The notes under the pieces are model-generated. The model had not been told where the DNA came from, ran no database searches, and saw only the letters and a program-made list of their open reading frames with translations. A stretch of DNA of 64,000 bases from Hibiscus mutabilis. Its lineage: Eukaryota; Streptophyta; Magnoliopsida; Malvales; Malvaceae. This document shows, in pieces, positions 26,542 to 38,065 of the stretch. The stretch covers positions 12,125,932 through 12,189,931 of the forward strand of contig CM033732.1 in assembly GCA_019671005.1 (NCBI GenBank). Direction: 5' to 3'. Position numbers and translations under genes: made by a program. Positions within the stretch are counted from its first letter, which is position 1, and every line of letters begins with the position of its first letter.

Positions 26542-29500
26542 TGTAACACCCTTTCCCCTATCCGTACACCGGATATGAGTCAGAAATGCTATGACTTCTT
26601 TATTTAAAGATCAGGGTAATTTAAAATTTTCAGAAAACTTCTCGATGGTCACCCATCTAAAATTTCTCTAGCCCAAGCACGCTTAACTTTACTTAAAATC
26701 GACATAAATTATTTATTCAAGTTCTAATCATAAATCAATTATCTTAAAACCCATAACAACTTTAAAGGCCAATCTTAACTCGAATAAGTTTAGCAAGCAT
26801 ACATGCCATTATAAAAATCAACCTCGATTAGGATGTCATTATTGTGATTACCTGTTGAGCTTTCCAATATTGATGCAATGCTTTTCTCCCTCTCATCTTG
26901 ATTTACCTACGTGTGTACAATCAAACACACGCTAAGTACGAACTTAGTGAGGCAATAAAGGAAATTAATAACAATAATTTAAACTTTATTCAAGTTCAGA
27001 GCTACGTTTAAATAGCATGATATATGTCAATGTCATAAGATTTTCATGTATGCTCGGTTATCATAATATGCCTTATATGCATCACGATCACTATATAAAT
27101 ATTACCAACATACCAATCATGTATCAACATAATATAATCCGGATATAAATTTTTTACCGATATACTTGCCATTTTCCCTGAGTATTCATATAAATATGTC
27201 TCGAGAGTTCATATACTCTCTAACATGTTTACCATTTATTATCCCTTTATTATAGCCAGATTATCAATGATTTCCCAGTTTCCCAATTTCATAGCCCAAA
27301 TATAACCTTGAGGACCCTGGGTATGCGAGTCAAATATGCACCGAAGTGCTAACCCGTACGTTTATAAGGTCGTGCTAACCATTATCCTGCACGTTTATAA
27401 GGCCGTGCTTACCATACACTAAGTGTAATTTTAACACTATAGTGTTATCCCGAATTCCCGATTATGCAGCGTGCTGCTGGACTCTATGGCATGCCAACTA
27501 TACCCTGTTCCTCAATGACTCATTTGGGCGAAATTCCTAAATTTATTTCATCCATGGCAATGTATATCAATATAATTTAATATTGGGCAGTTCATACCCG
27601 AAATAACATTCATAGCATACCATCATCAATAACTAGTGATCAATGCATTTGTTTTCAACCTTTGACATATTTAAAATATGTCAAATATATGATCAATGAC
27701 ATAAATATCATGGCAACATATAAATCATGTAGACTTATCGCAAGTCTTACCAATGATGTATAAAACAACCATGTATCATGTTATGTATGCATTGCACTCA
27801 CCTGGGCCATTTATTACCATGCCTCACTAAATTCTACTCGATCATTTTCCTTTATAGAACCTCAAACTTTCTTTGATTCGACATTGACTTCATTATTCAC
27901 ATGAATAAGATAAAAAATTTGTTAGATTCAAATCTAACAATACCTTAACCATGCGGTCTAATATAATCAATCGAATATAAATTTTTAAATTATTTTCCTT
28001 TCTTCCTTGTATTTTTCACAAACTCATTATGGTCCCTAGTGACCAATTTGAACTTCTAATAATTCTTTCGAGCTTGCTAACTCACATTTAAATACCAAAT
28101 GTTTCAAATTCTATTTTCTGGCAGCTTGTGCTACCTTTAAAGATTTACTTATACTGGGCAGAATACATACCAGATCTTAATTTCGTTTATGCTGAAAAAA
28201 CTAGATTCGATAACGGCTCTAACGATATAAGCTACATAGATTAATAAAATCTACAAAAATTATGAAAATTCTTCACACTCCCGTCACAGACAGAAACTGC
28301 TCTGTAAATTTTCTGACCTTCATTCTATTAAAAATTCATATCTTTTGACTCGGAGCTCAAAATTAGTTTCCGTTTGTTGGATACAAAACTAGAAAAACAC
28401 ATCTTTACAACGATATAAAATTAATCATCTAACCATTTTTTAGAATTTATGGTGAATTCTCAAAGTCACTGCCAAAATTCAATCTTCATCATAGCCTTCC
28501 GTAATCAACTTCTAATTTATACTAACTTCTTCTTATTTTCTACTTATCAATTTAGTCCTATCACTTGTTTCAAAACATCAATTTATCATCTTCTTCATCA
28601 AATAATTATTCAAATAATTCCCTCTAATTTTCTTTCTTTGCCCAAAATAGTCACTAAAATGCAAAGGTAAAGATTTAAACTTCTTAACTTTGCAATTTAG
28701 TCCTCAAATCAACACTACTACCTAAATTCTATTATTTTAAACAAAAATCAGATTTAATCCCCATCCAAGAATTCATTGCCTATTTGGTCACTTGATTTTG
28801 ACAATTTGTCAAAATGGTCCCTAATTCAATTCAACTTCGGTTTAGTATTCTAACATCAATTTCACATATCCAACATCATTAATAACACAAATACACTCCA
28901 AATTCTAAAAATTCAGATTTGGTCCTTCAACTTTTCAAGTTGACGAAATGGTTCCTACACAATTTAACTTAGGGTTTTGCTTCCAAACAACAATTCAAGC
29001 TTACTAGATTATTATTTCAACATCACAAACCCTAAATTTAACTTAAATCCATAAACCCTAATCATCTTCATAATAATCAAAACATGTAAAACTTAAATCC
29101 CAACTCAATATCATGATTTTAACATCATACTAGCTTGATTTCAACTTGAATTCAATCATGGAATCATAGAATCTCAAAAGCCCCAATTTGATCCATAAAC
29201 CCTAATTTCTTTCTCATATAAATTATCACCAATCAAGCATGGATTCCATGAATTATTGAAATCAAAAGATAGAGCTTGAAGAGTAGAACAACTTTGTAGT
29301 TGAAGAGATTACCTGAAAATCGAGTTTCGAGGCTTGAATCGAGCTTGGAAATTTTTTTCTCTTTCTTTCCCTAGCCCTCACGTTTTTGGCTGGAAAATAA
29401 TGTTCATCTTTTCACCATTATTTTACACATATATCTATTAAATGAATATTAAATTCATTTAATAGTGAAATTACAATTTTACCCTTTTTATCCAATGGTT

Positions 29501-30017
29501 GAGTTTGATTTTATCATCAATCAAGGGCCAAGATTTAATCTTCCATTTTATCTTTCCAAAATTTCCCTTATAAAATTTTAAATATTTCAAAAATGCCATT
29601 GGGGCCAAATGACCAATTTGCCCTCCAACTAGTTTTTATTTACTAGTTTGCCATTCTTGTAAAACTTCAACTAAATCTAGTTGGAACCCAACCAAATACA
29701 ATAAAATATGCATAAAATAATATTTTATGAATTTTCCATGTCTTTTGAATCAGTCTCCAAAATTTCCATTCGATCCAATATACCGATAAATAATCCTTTA
29801 CTCAGAAATAAACTGTAGGATTCATCTTGAATCAAACTAAAAATATTTACAACACTTGGAAATGACTTTTATAACCTTTCTCTATCATATGGAAAAATTT
29901 CATAATTTTCCAGTTTGATCTGGGTATCCGAATTCCACATAAACTTTAAGTGCGATTTTTCCAATAATTAAAATATTAGATCGAACCAATAATTATGCAT
30001 TTGATTCACACCCTTAG
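26542..30017 (-). repeat. Right (5') LTR of element C, truncated
   Basis: It starts TGTAACACCCTTTCCCC and follows the left LTR collinearly up to CCTTAG at 30017, where it breaks directly into element A coding sequence. Near its start it has one extra array unit of the CCCGCACGTTTATAAGG type (27350-27410), relative to the left LTR. Confidence 0.9.
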
Positions 30018-31429
30018 AGTTGGTAGAGTTTGCTTATAACAATAATTATCAAGCGAGCATTCAAATGGCTCCGTATGAGGCTTTGCATGGCATGAGGAGT
30101 TGTACGCCGCTTTGTTAGGTTGAGGTAGGTGAGAAGTATGTTTCTCTGTCTGATGTGTTGAAAGACACCAAAGAGAGAGTGAAGCTTATTACTGATCGGT
30201 TGAAAGTGGCTTTGGATAGGCAAAAATCTTACACGGATTTGAAGTGTAGGGAGATTGAGTTTGCGGTTGGTGATAAGGTGTTTCTAAAAGTTTCGCCTTG
30301 GAAGAAGGTGACGAGGGTAGAGAATAAAATTTATGTCTCTAGAAAAATTGAATTTCCTTGAAAAATTGTTTGAAAAATGGGATTTGTCAGAAATCTTGGT
30401 GTTTTTGAAGATAAAATGATGGTTGGAGTCGCCGCCGGCCACTATTCATTTTCAAAATGGGTTCAGGAGTTGGTTACGTGTGGGGAAGTATTAGCACCCC
30501 ATCAAGCCCGAAAATTGATACCATAATATTTGTTGCTTTTAATTGATGAAAATTACTGAAATTCGAATTAAATTTAACTAAATGATCTTAATTGGATATG
30601 TGCTTTAATTAAACGGGCTTTTTGTCAAACTTTGGGCTTGAATTAATTAATCATTTAATTAATAAGGGTGACTACACATCGGATCGTAGATTAAACCGAC
30701 ATCGAATAAGACCGAATACCGTGTTAATTTACGTTTCGAATCGAGTGCACCACCTTTATGCATGATGCAAACAGTTAAGAATGATGTCATGAATTTATCG
30801 AATTTTATTTCAAATTAAAGTTTACCTTCAGACGGTGAAAATTAATTCGAATATTTTGTCAACATCCAATTAGCTAGGACTGTCATGACATTAATATCGA
30901 AATTAATAAATACATCTTTTTTATGATTAAGGTTGATTAATTAGAAAAGTGGAATCAAGTTAAATAAATTAAATATGTCATTAATGACAAGTTATGTATG
31001 TCATAAAAAGACAAATAAATAAAGATGATAAATGCGAAAAATAAATAATGATCAAAATAAATGCGGGAATTAAAGAAAATCCGGAAAGAGATCGGATAAA
31101 AAGCAATCCGAAAAAAGGACCGGATCGAAAAATAAGCAATCCAGAAAAAGGATCGGATCAAGGATGAAAAGAAATGCAGAAATTTAAAAATCCAGAAATG
31201 GACCGGATCAAACAAAAAGAAATTCGAAAAAAGGACCGGATTGAACAATAAAAGGGAAAGCGGAAAATAAAATGCGAGAAATTAAATTGCAAAAAAGCGG
31301 GAAAATAAATGTTAGAAGTTAGGTGTTAAATGTTAGATGAAACGCGCCGTAAATAATATGGATCACTCCCCGTTAAGGGTCATCGTAAGACCGATTCGAA
31401 CATGAAGTAAATAAAGGAATAAAAATAAT

Positions 31430-31720
31430 AAATAAATATAATATGTGTACTATATGTAATAATATTATAATATAATATATATATATATATACTATAATAC
31501 AAATAATATTCTAACATATAATGGGAATATATGATATAAATATAGTAAAACATTATAATATATATTATACTATAATACATTATATTATAAATAGTATAAT
31601 ACTATAGTGTATACACATATGTAGCATAATATATAATAAATTATCATGTATAGCATAATAATATATAAATATAGGCATATAAGTATAATATAGTATAATA
31701 AATATAGTAAGTATATAATA
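31430..31720. repeat. TA/TATAAT-rich low-complexity tract
   Basis: About 290 bp made almost only of A and T, with TAATATTATAATATA-like words and a TA run. The short minus-strand frame here (Y/I-rich) is an artefact of composition. Confidence 0.8.
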
Positions 31721-33162
31721 CATAGTTAGTTACAAAGTATAATAAATAGGGGACTGCAATGCAAAAAAAAAAAAACAAGGGGACAAATCGAAAATAAAAC
31801 AAAGTTTAAAAAGTGTGAAATTGATTTTAGATTAAAAAAGGGATGGACTAAAAAAGGATTATCCCACGGACAATTTGAAATGCGGGCATAAACTCGGATG
31901 ATCAAAAAGGCAATTATCTCATCGACCAAAGTGCGTGGATCCTTCCCAGATCCGGGTCAACGCGCAAGTCGAGAGAGGCCAAAATGGCATCGTATGGAGA
32001 ACAATATAAATACGAAATGCCATGACAAAAAACTCTTATCCACCCCATTTATTTCAAAACAGAGTAAAACATTTTTTGGATTTTTTAAAAAAACTTTAAA
32101 ATGTTCATCATTCTCCCTCATGGTTTTCCAAAAATTGGCGGCTTGGCAGCCATGCGCCTCCGCTAGTCGGCGGCCAACGAACCTTAAACAACCCTAAAAA
32201 CCTTCTATTTCCTCTAAAATTCCACATTTAAAATTGATTTAAAAAAACACCTCTACTTTTTGAAACATCAAGAAAACCGAAACCGAAATCCCTTTTTGAA
32301 AAAAACGAAGGAGAAGATAGCCAGCGACGGGAACCAACCACTCTCTCAAGGGTAAACTCTGAGACCTTTTTCTTTCTCTCTTTTTTTGTTAAAGGCTTAT
32401 ATTCAAAACTGATAAAAAATCCTCTAAAATTTCTTGCCTCTTGTATTGATTTATTTTAATATTCCCTCCTTTACATGCATGCTTTGATCTGGCTTTTATA
32501 GCCGTTTTTCATGAAAAAAAAACAAATAAGGAAAATTGTAGTTGTTGTCACTGTTGTTGCTGTTGATTTTGCAGGTTGCATGCTCATATAGAGGGCTAGT
32601 TCTGGCATTTGCCCGAATGCGAAAGGGGCGCATGCGTGACGATAGTGATGTGGCGACCTTGCTGGTACGACTTAGTGGATGTGGTGTTGACGTGGTCCCC
32701 GACGTGCACCGTGGTGACCAAGAGCTGGAAGGTCAGATCTGGGGAAGCTTCTAGAAGGGTGTCAGCTACTCTCCTTAGGGTTTTTGGTGTATTAAGAGAT
32801 TAGGGTTAGGGTTGAGGTTACCCGAGTTAGTTGGGTTGGGTTAGGGTAGGTAATGGATTCAGGGTAACCAGTTGAGCCGGTTAGGGAATGGGCAAGTAGA
32901 ATGGGTCTGTAATTTGGGTATTGGATTTAATTGGTGTAATGGGTCACGGGATTTGAGCTGATGTATTAGGTAAAGGGTTTTAGTTGGGCCGATTGTATTG
33001 TGTTAAGGTAGGAAGATTTGAAATGGTGTAATTGGACATTTAATTGAACTTTTTAATTCTAACTTGGGCTTTTATTATGTATTATTTATTTATATTTTAT
33101 GATTTTGTTATATAATAATAGTGTAGTATAAAACAATAATAGTAATAAAAATCAAAACTAAA

Positions 33163-33201
<39 letters not shown>
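33163..33201. repeat. AAC trinucleotide microsatellite
   Basis: An uninterrupted run of about 12 to 13 AAC/ACA units, followed by ATA/TAATAA repeats up to 33290. Confidence 0.9.
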
Positions 33202-33202
<1 letters not shown>

Positions 33203-33852
33203 AATAATAATGACAATGCATAGTAATAAATAATAGTAATAGCAATGCACAATAATAATGGTAATAATAATAGTAATAATATAATATAATTGAAAACGAT
33301 AATAATAGATTTTATACTAATGATGCCCTTTTTGTTTTGTTTTGATTTTTTTTTGAATAATTTTAATAACGGTAATATATATATATATATATTAGTAATA
33401 AATAAGCTCAAGTTAGAAAAATAAAGTTCAGACAAAATTAGTGATTACAACGAGGTTTGGGCGAAAAGGGTAAGTTGAGTTCGAGGTTTATTGGGCCTTA
33501 TGAGGTGTTAGAGCGTGTTGGTCCAATTTCTTATAGGTTGAGGTTACCCGTGGAGTTGGAAAAGATGCATGATGTTTTCCATGTATCGATGCTTCGGAGG
33601 TACAAATCGGACCCATCGCATGTGATGCCTATTGAAGAGATTGAGTTGAATCCAGATTTGACCTATGATGAGGAACCAGTGAAAATCTTGGATTCTAGTA
33701 GTAAGGTTCTTCGTGGGAAGACCGTTGAGTTGGTAAAAGTGTTGTGGCGACATCGAGGTGTCGAGGAAACCACGTGGGAAAGTAAGGAGGACATGAAGAA
33801 GCAGTTCCCTTACCTTTTTTGTCAAGTAAATTTCGAGGATGAAATTTCTTAA

Positions 33853-33864
33853 GTGGGGGAGAGT
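33853..33864 (+). other. Polypurine tract of element A
   Basis: GTGGGGGAGAGT lies between the pol stop codon and the TG of the 3' LTR, the usual place for plus-strand priming. Confidence 0.8.
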
Positions 33865-34630
33865 TGTAATGCCCCAAATTTGGGCCTAGAAGTTAGCTAG
33901 GTAGATCAGGCGGTTCGGGTGAACCGAATTAGTTAGTTTGATCAAGTTTCGGGAATTAAATCGTAATAAATATTTTTAACAAGAAATAAAATATGGAAAA
34001 TGGTGAAAACACTTAATTATTATTTTAAGGGTTTTGGTAAACTCAATTTGATAAAATAAGGGCTGAATTATGGATATTTTGTCCTAGTGACTAAAATGTA
34101 AAGTTTGAAAACTATTTTTGGTGACTAAATCATAAAAGAGTCAAAACTTAGAATCTTTAAGGAGCTAATTTACCAATGTTTTTAATCAGAATTTCCCTTA
34201 ATTTAGGCTATTTTAAATGGTTTTAAAAGGTTTATTAAATAAAAATAAAATGGATTTTATTAAAAAGATGATTTACTTTTCTCACGTAACCACTTTTGCT
34301 CTCAATTTTTCTCTCAATTTTCCCAGCAGTCAAACTACCTCTCTTGCTCCAAAATGATCAGGAATCAACTCTTCTTGATCTCATTTTGATTTCTCAAATG
34401 ATTTCTACATCAAATCTTACTTGTTTTCTTGGAGGTTTCACTCAAATCATGCCAATTAAGGAATAAGCCAACCATTAGAGGCGATTTTCGTTTCCCTCCT
34501 CTAATCAAAGGTTCTTTACTAAAGTTACCAAGTTCTTTATCCTTTACAATTGATTTTTGATGTGTATTGATGAATAAATTAAGATTAAAAGGTTTAAAGT
34601 TAGTTTTAATAAGGAATTGGTGGATCCTTT
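33865..34630 (+). repeat. Truncated 3' LTR of element A
   Basis: It starts TGTAATGCCCCAAATTTGGG and is collinear with 11285-12055. Homology ends at GGTGGATCCTTTACAATT, where minus-strand FAR1-like sequence begins. The words ATCCTTTACAATT also occur in the LTR at about 34540, so the break may have used microhomology. About 2.6 kb of the LTR is missing. Confidence 0.85.
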
Positions 34631-34631
34631 A

Positions 34632-34766
34632 CAATTTATTTCCATTTCTATCAACTCGACTTGTTCCATGACATGCACTAAATCTATTTTGATTTGCGTA
34701 TTCCTTATAAAATTCCCATGCTTCTTCAAGTGACGCAAATGTCATGCCAAAGATGTTATTTGAACT
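34632..34766 (-). pseudogene. FAR1-like DNA-binding domain fragment
   Basis: The minus strand reads SSNNIFGMTFASLEEAWEFY and continues with KEYANQNRFSACHGTSRV, 45 residues. The pattern F-x-S-x-E-E-A-x-x-F-Y-x-x-Y-A is typical of the FAR1 DNA-binding region found in FAR1/FHY3 proteins and their MULE transposase relatives. It is open to the junction with the truncated LTR and then lost. Upstream on the minus strand the frame becomes unclear. Confidence 0.55.
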
Positions 34767-35384
34767 CTCTACACCATCTCCTCATATTTTGGCATCACCT
34801 CCTGTACTCGAAAGTTCTATCATGAGTATACTTCGACACCTAAGTAAATGAGTATGAAATAACTGAAACATTGTATGGAATTAAGTTGCATAAAAGTAAA
34901 AAAATGCATATTATGTACTTGTTTAGCTTCTTAAGACCGTTGCTGCTGAAAAAAATGTTTATGAGCTTCAAAATAAACAACTTGTTCAATGGGAAGAGGA
35001 TTAAGAGGAAATAGACGTGTATTGAAGTTGGTAGTACTTGCCCTGAGATGGTAGTTGCAACATTTATTGGAACTTTTATTCACCATTTTGAGAATGACAA
35101 ATTTTGTTGTTGGAGTAATTACCATTCTGTATAAATTTTCTTTTACAAGTTTCAGAATTTCATCTTTACGTTTCGATACTGATTAGATGTCTTATTTTGT
35201 AGTGCTTGCTATAACATCTTGAAACTGGTATCTAAGTTCTGATACGTTAAAAATATTTAAACTTTGAATTCTGTCATTTTCGGTTTTAAACTTCAAATAT
35301 ATAAATTTTTCGGTTGCTGTTCTCGTTTTTTATCGTTAAAAGTAGCGGAATTTATAACCCACTTTCTCTACTTAACTTGAAATA

Positions 35385-35600
35385 TATATATAAAAGCTGG
35401 AAGGTCACAACCAAAAATTAATGCCCTTTTTCTTCTCTCATCAGTTGTGCGAACCGATTGGATTCCTCCATTCCTTCAGTTCAAAATCTTTAAATTCAGT
35501 GACTTTTCACTTTATCCTTTCACCAATCAAACCTTATAAACCCCATCTCCTCATCCAATTCAGTTTAATTTGAATCTGCAAGGCATCGAAGGTATTTATG
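35385..35600 (+). promoter_or_regulatory. Promoter and 5'UTR-like segment with TATA box
   Basis: ATATATATATAAAAG at about 35385 is a strong TATA-like element. It is followed after 30 bp by a C/T-rich stretch typical of plant 5'UTRs, ending AAGGCATCGAAG|GTATTT, which looks like a splice donor. It points right, opposite to the transposase-like remnants. It may be a captured host promoter, or the element's own promoter for another gene. No reading frame follows it. Confidence 0.35.
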
Positions 35601-36065
35601 GAAACTTAGTTTTTTTAAATAGCGTTGCTTTTGTTTGGATTTCATGTACTTTCCATGTCTGACCGTTGATGTTGAAAATATGGTTGACATTATTGATGGG
35701 ATTTTTTCAGATTTTTTTGTTTAAATTTTTATAGGAACCCTATACCCATTCCACTCAGAGCCTAACGAAAGCAAAGGTATATTTCTGGAAATCATAATTA
35801 TGTTAATGTTAGAATACTTTTGTTTGGTTTCCATTTACTTTCCATGAATGACTGTTGATGTTGAAAATTTGGTTGATATTATTGATGGGGTTTTTAGATT
35901 TTTCCGTTGATGTTAGAATACCCTAAACTCAGTTTAATCAAATCCTGTCTGCTGGAATCAAATGTTTATTTATGGAAACCCAAACTTTTTTTAAACATTT
36001 CATTGCTTTTGATTGGTCTTCATTTGCTTTCTATACGATGTTCTACAAGTATGTTTTGATTGTTT
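35591..36065. repeat. Three tandem copies of a unit of about 185 bp
   Basis: Units start near 35591, 35776 and 35962. Each opens like GGTATTTATGGAAA or a variant and contains TTGCTTTTGTTTGG..CATTTACTTTCCATG. The first two also share CTGTTGATGTTGAAAAT and ATTATTGATGGGGTTTTT. The third is truncated. Roughly 70-80 % similar by eye. Confidence 0.65.
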
Positions 36066-37042
36066 CATGGTTGTGTTATATTGTAATAATTTTTTTCATC
36101 TACAGATATGAATACGATCCAACTTACCTCCTGACAAACAAAAAATGCTATAATACATTTGGAAACTGAGTGAAAGCTAACACGTCATCTCATGTAATAT
36201 GATCCAAATTTTTAAACAATTGCTTGCTTATCATCAATTTAATACGAAATACTCACAAGTCACAACACAACTAGTAAGAAATCCAAACCTATAGTAAAAG
36301 TAACATGAGTAAAAGTTGTACTTTGACATGACTCATGGTAGGAATCTCTTATGCACGTTGCTGACACATCATCTCATTATCAAGATTCTCTATTGTACAT
36401 GCCTGACATGTCTTATCTTGTCAGGAATCTTAGCTGTAACAGAACTAAGAGTTTTGATACGTAAACTTATAAAATGTACCCATTCTTGTAAAGTTTCGAT
36501 ACTAATCGTGTACAATGTTCACGTTCATGTATAGTTTCATGTTCACATATAATTGAAAGTATCAAAATGTATATAAGAGGTCCAATACTTATAACGAGAA
36601 CGACCACCTTAAATGTTACCATATCCTGTAAGATTTTAGGTTCATATTGAAGAATATCGAAACGCGAAGTATAGTATTGATACTTATCAATTCCAAAACG
36701 ATGCTGAACGTGTTTAATGATATACTTAGATCTGATTAAGTTGTCAAAATCCCATTACATTTGATACATTTGTACCCAAAACTGATGTGTGCTGAGAAAT
36801 ATGATCACCAACAGCAACAAAAATTAGATTAAAATGTACGATCTGAAATTTGATACATGGTTCATTGCTACTAAGCTTACTTTAGTTAAAATGAATGGAA
36901 TAAGAGCTTATTTTCGTGTTGTCATAGTCTGTAGATGTATCAGATGTGACGTTCAATTCTTCAATTATTTATTCTTTCTCATGTAGTCTTATGGAATTAT
37001 GTATACAAGCAGCGTCTTCGTCTGCGAAAGGTGGAGAACCTC

Positions 37043-37375
37043 CTAGGATTCTTGATGAACTAACACTTTCAAAAAATATACATACAACTCGATGTTGGTA
37101 CCCCCTACACGGTTATATCTTCTAAACATCTTGTGAAGGTCACTTGTATTACATATCTTTAGCATATAATGAGCTTGATGGCCGGGCTCATCAACGGGGA
37201 TTTTGGTTTCCAATGAATACAATTTCTTTCTTGTTGATTTGCTAACCTCCGTAGAAATCAACTCAAACAAATCATCTTTCTTGATGTTGTTATTGTTGAA
37301 TGAAATATAGAGGTATGTTCCTAAATAGAAAACAATTGCAGAAAATCTTGCCATAATTTTAAAATATTTTTGCAA
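37043..37375 (-). pseudogene. MULE transposase N-terminus-like exon
   Basis: A 110-codon open frame. It starts with a segment reading FSAIVFYLGTYLYISFNNNN and contains VSKSTRKKLYSLETKIPVDE and MFRRYNRVGGTNIELYV. The layout (a short hydrophobic beta segment, then a KKLYSLE..M..FRRYN region) resembles the N-terminal region of plant Mutator-like transposases. I recognise the style, not a specific protein. It has no recognisable continuation to the left before the FAR1-like fragment. The catalytic DDE region is not seen. Confidence 0.4.
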
Positions 37376-37419
37376 AATATGGTAAGTGTAGAAGTATATA
37401 TAGAAGATTTGTAAGGGTA

Positions 37420-38065
37420 AATTAGGTTTCAGTACCTAAAATGTTACCGATATTTAGTTTAGGGTCCGGTACCTAAAATGTTACCAATATTTAGTTTGAG
37501 GTTTGGCACCTAAAATGTTACACAAAAAGAGTTTTAGGTTGGACACCTAAAATGTTATCGAAATTTAGTTTGGGGTTCGACACTTAAAATGTTATCGATA
37601 ATGAGTTTGGGGTTCGTAACCTATAATGTTACCGAAAATTAGTTTTGCATTCTGAATCCAAATCGGAAATCTGTTTGGGTTTCAGAACCTAAAATGTTGA
37701 TGAAATTCAGTTTTGAGGTCGACACCTAAAATGTTACCTACATTAACTTTGACTCTAAAATATTAATGAAATTCAGTTTCGGGAACGACACCTAAAATGT
37801 TAACTACATTCAGTTTGGCCTTATGGAACCTAAATTATTACCAAGATATTTAACTTTTTAAGTTGAGTGAAACATTTCAGTCGCCACCTAAAGTGTTACC
37901 GAAAAATAGTTTGAGTGGTTAGGTAACCTAAAATATTACGAACATATTTCACTTTCTAAGTTCAAAGGGAAACATTTAACTTGGCACCTAAAATGTTAGA
38001 AAAAAAACAGTTTAGGGATAAAACATTTCATTAGCCAACTGAAAATGTTAACCAAAACTTTTTTG
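37420..38065. repeat. Degenerate tandem array of about 35-45 bp units
   Basis: About 14 units of the type CACCTAAAATGTTACCGAAA followed by TTTAGTTTGGGGTTCG. They are regular at 37430-37650 and become irregular towards 38060. The array lies next to the right end of the MULE-like block. Confidence 0.85.

Larger units (their letters stand above)
20595..30017 (-). mobile_element. Ty3/gypsy element C with both LTRs, inserted in A
   Basis: Left LTR 20595-24402, internal part 24403-26541, right LTR 26542-30017. On + the left LTR is followed by ATTCTCTCCCCTTAAG, which reversed is a polypurine tract. The right LTR is preceded by a reversed tRNA-Met site near 26524-26538, so the element reads on the minus strand. 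The right LTR stops at CCTTAG near 30017 and element A resumes at once in its integrase. Compared with the left LTR, about 385 bp are missing from its end. Element A also lacks its integrase core there, so one deletion removed both. The internal region is only 2.1 kb, too short for full gag-pol. Confidence 0.9.
30316..33449. mobile_element. Solo LTR of an unassigned family, inserted in integrase of A
   Basis: Flanked by a perfect 5-bp duplication, ACGAG (30311-30315 and 33450-33454). Removing it restores the integrase frame (...KKVTR then F-G-R-K-G-K). The insert starts GGTAGAGAATAAAATTT, probably from TG by one change, and ends GTGATTACA. It contains the phrase GTTGGAGTCGCCGCCGGCC near 30423, which I associate with large plant LTRs, but I cannot name the family. 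It also holds a very AT-rich stretch (31430-31720) and an AAC microsatellite. No protein of known kind; the frames at 31898 and 32542 have no recognisable domain. Confidence 0.75.
30018..33852 (+). pseudogene. Element A integrase tail and chromodomain-like end (interrupted)
   Basis: Sequence resumes at LVEFAYNNNYQASIQMAPYE, the end of the integrase core, and continues KVFLKVSPWKKVTR to 30315. It is then split by the insertion 30316-33454 and resumes with GKLSSRFIGPYEVLERVG, the GPY/F module (GPY codons at 33493-33501). It ends with a chromodomain-like stretch (VKVLWRHRGVEETTWE) and stops at 33850-33852. The last 130 codons are open, much better kept than the rest. The core with the catalytic D,D-35-E residues is missing, apart from this end, because of the deletion at 20594/30018. 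Confidence 0.85.
11285..34630 (+). mobile_element. Ty3/gypsy element A (Tekay/Del-like), nested host of three other elements
   Basis: Parts in order: 5' LTR 11285-17094 (split at 12115-14559), primer site 17097, decayed gag-pol from 17389, insertion of element C at 20595-30017, integrase tail from 30018, solo LTR insertion 30316-33454, end of pol at 33852, polypurine tract, and a truncated 3' LTR 33865 to about 34630. Gag beginning MPPRR, the pol order protease-RT-RNaseH-integrase and a chromodomain-like tail indicate a plant chromovirus of the Tekay/Del kind. The two LTRs differ at very roughly one base in ten over the first 200 bp, so the insertion is old. The integrase core and the 3' half of the 3' LTR are missing, so a target duplication cannot be tested. 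Confidence 0.85.

Noticed and set aside
31380..31580. Tyrosine-rich minus-strand frame
   Set aside because: Produced by an almost pure A/T tract.
32542..32754. Small gene in the third solo LTR (70 codons, with an R/G-rich frame)
   Set aside because: No domain, and overlapping frames of similar length; the stretch lies inside an LTR.
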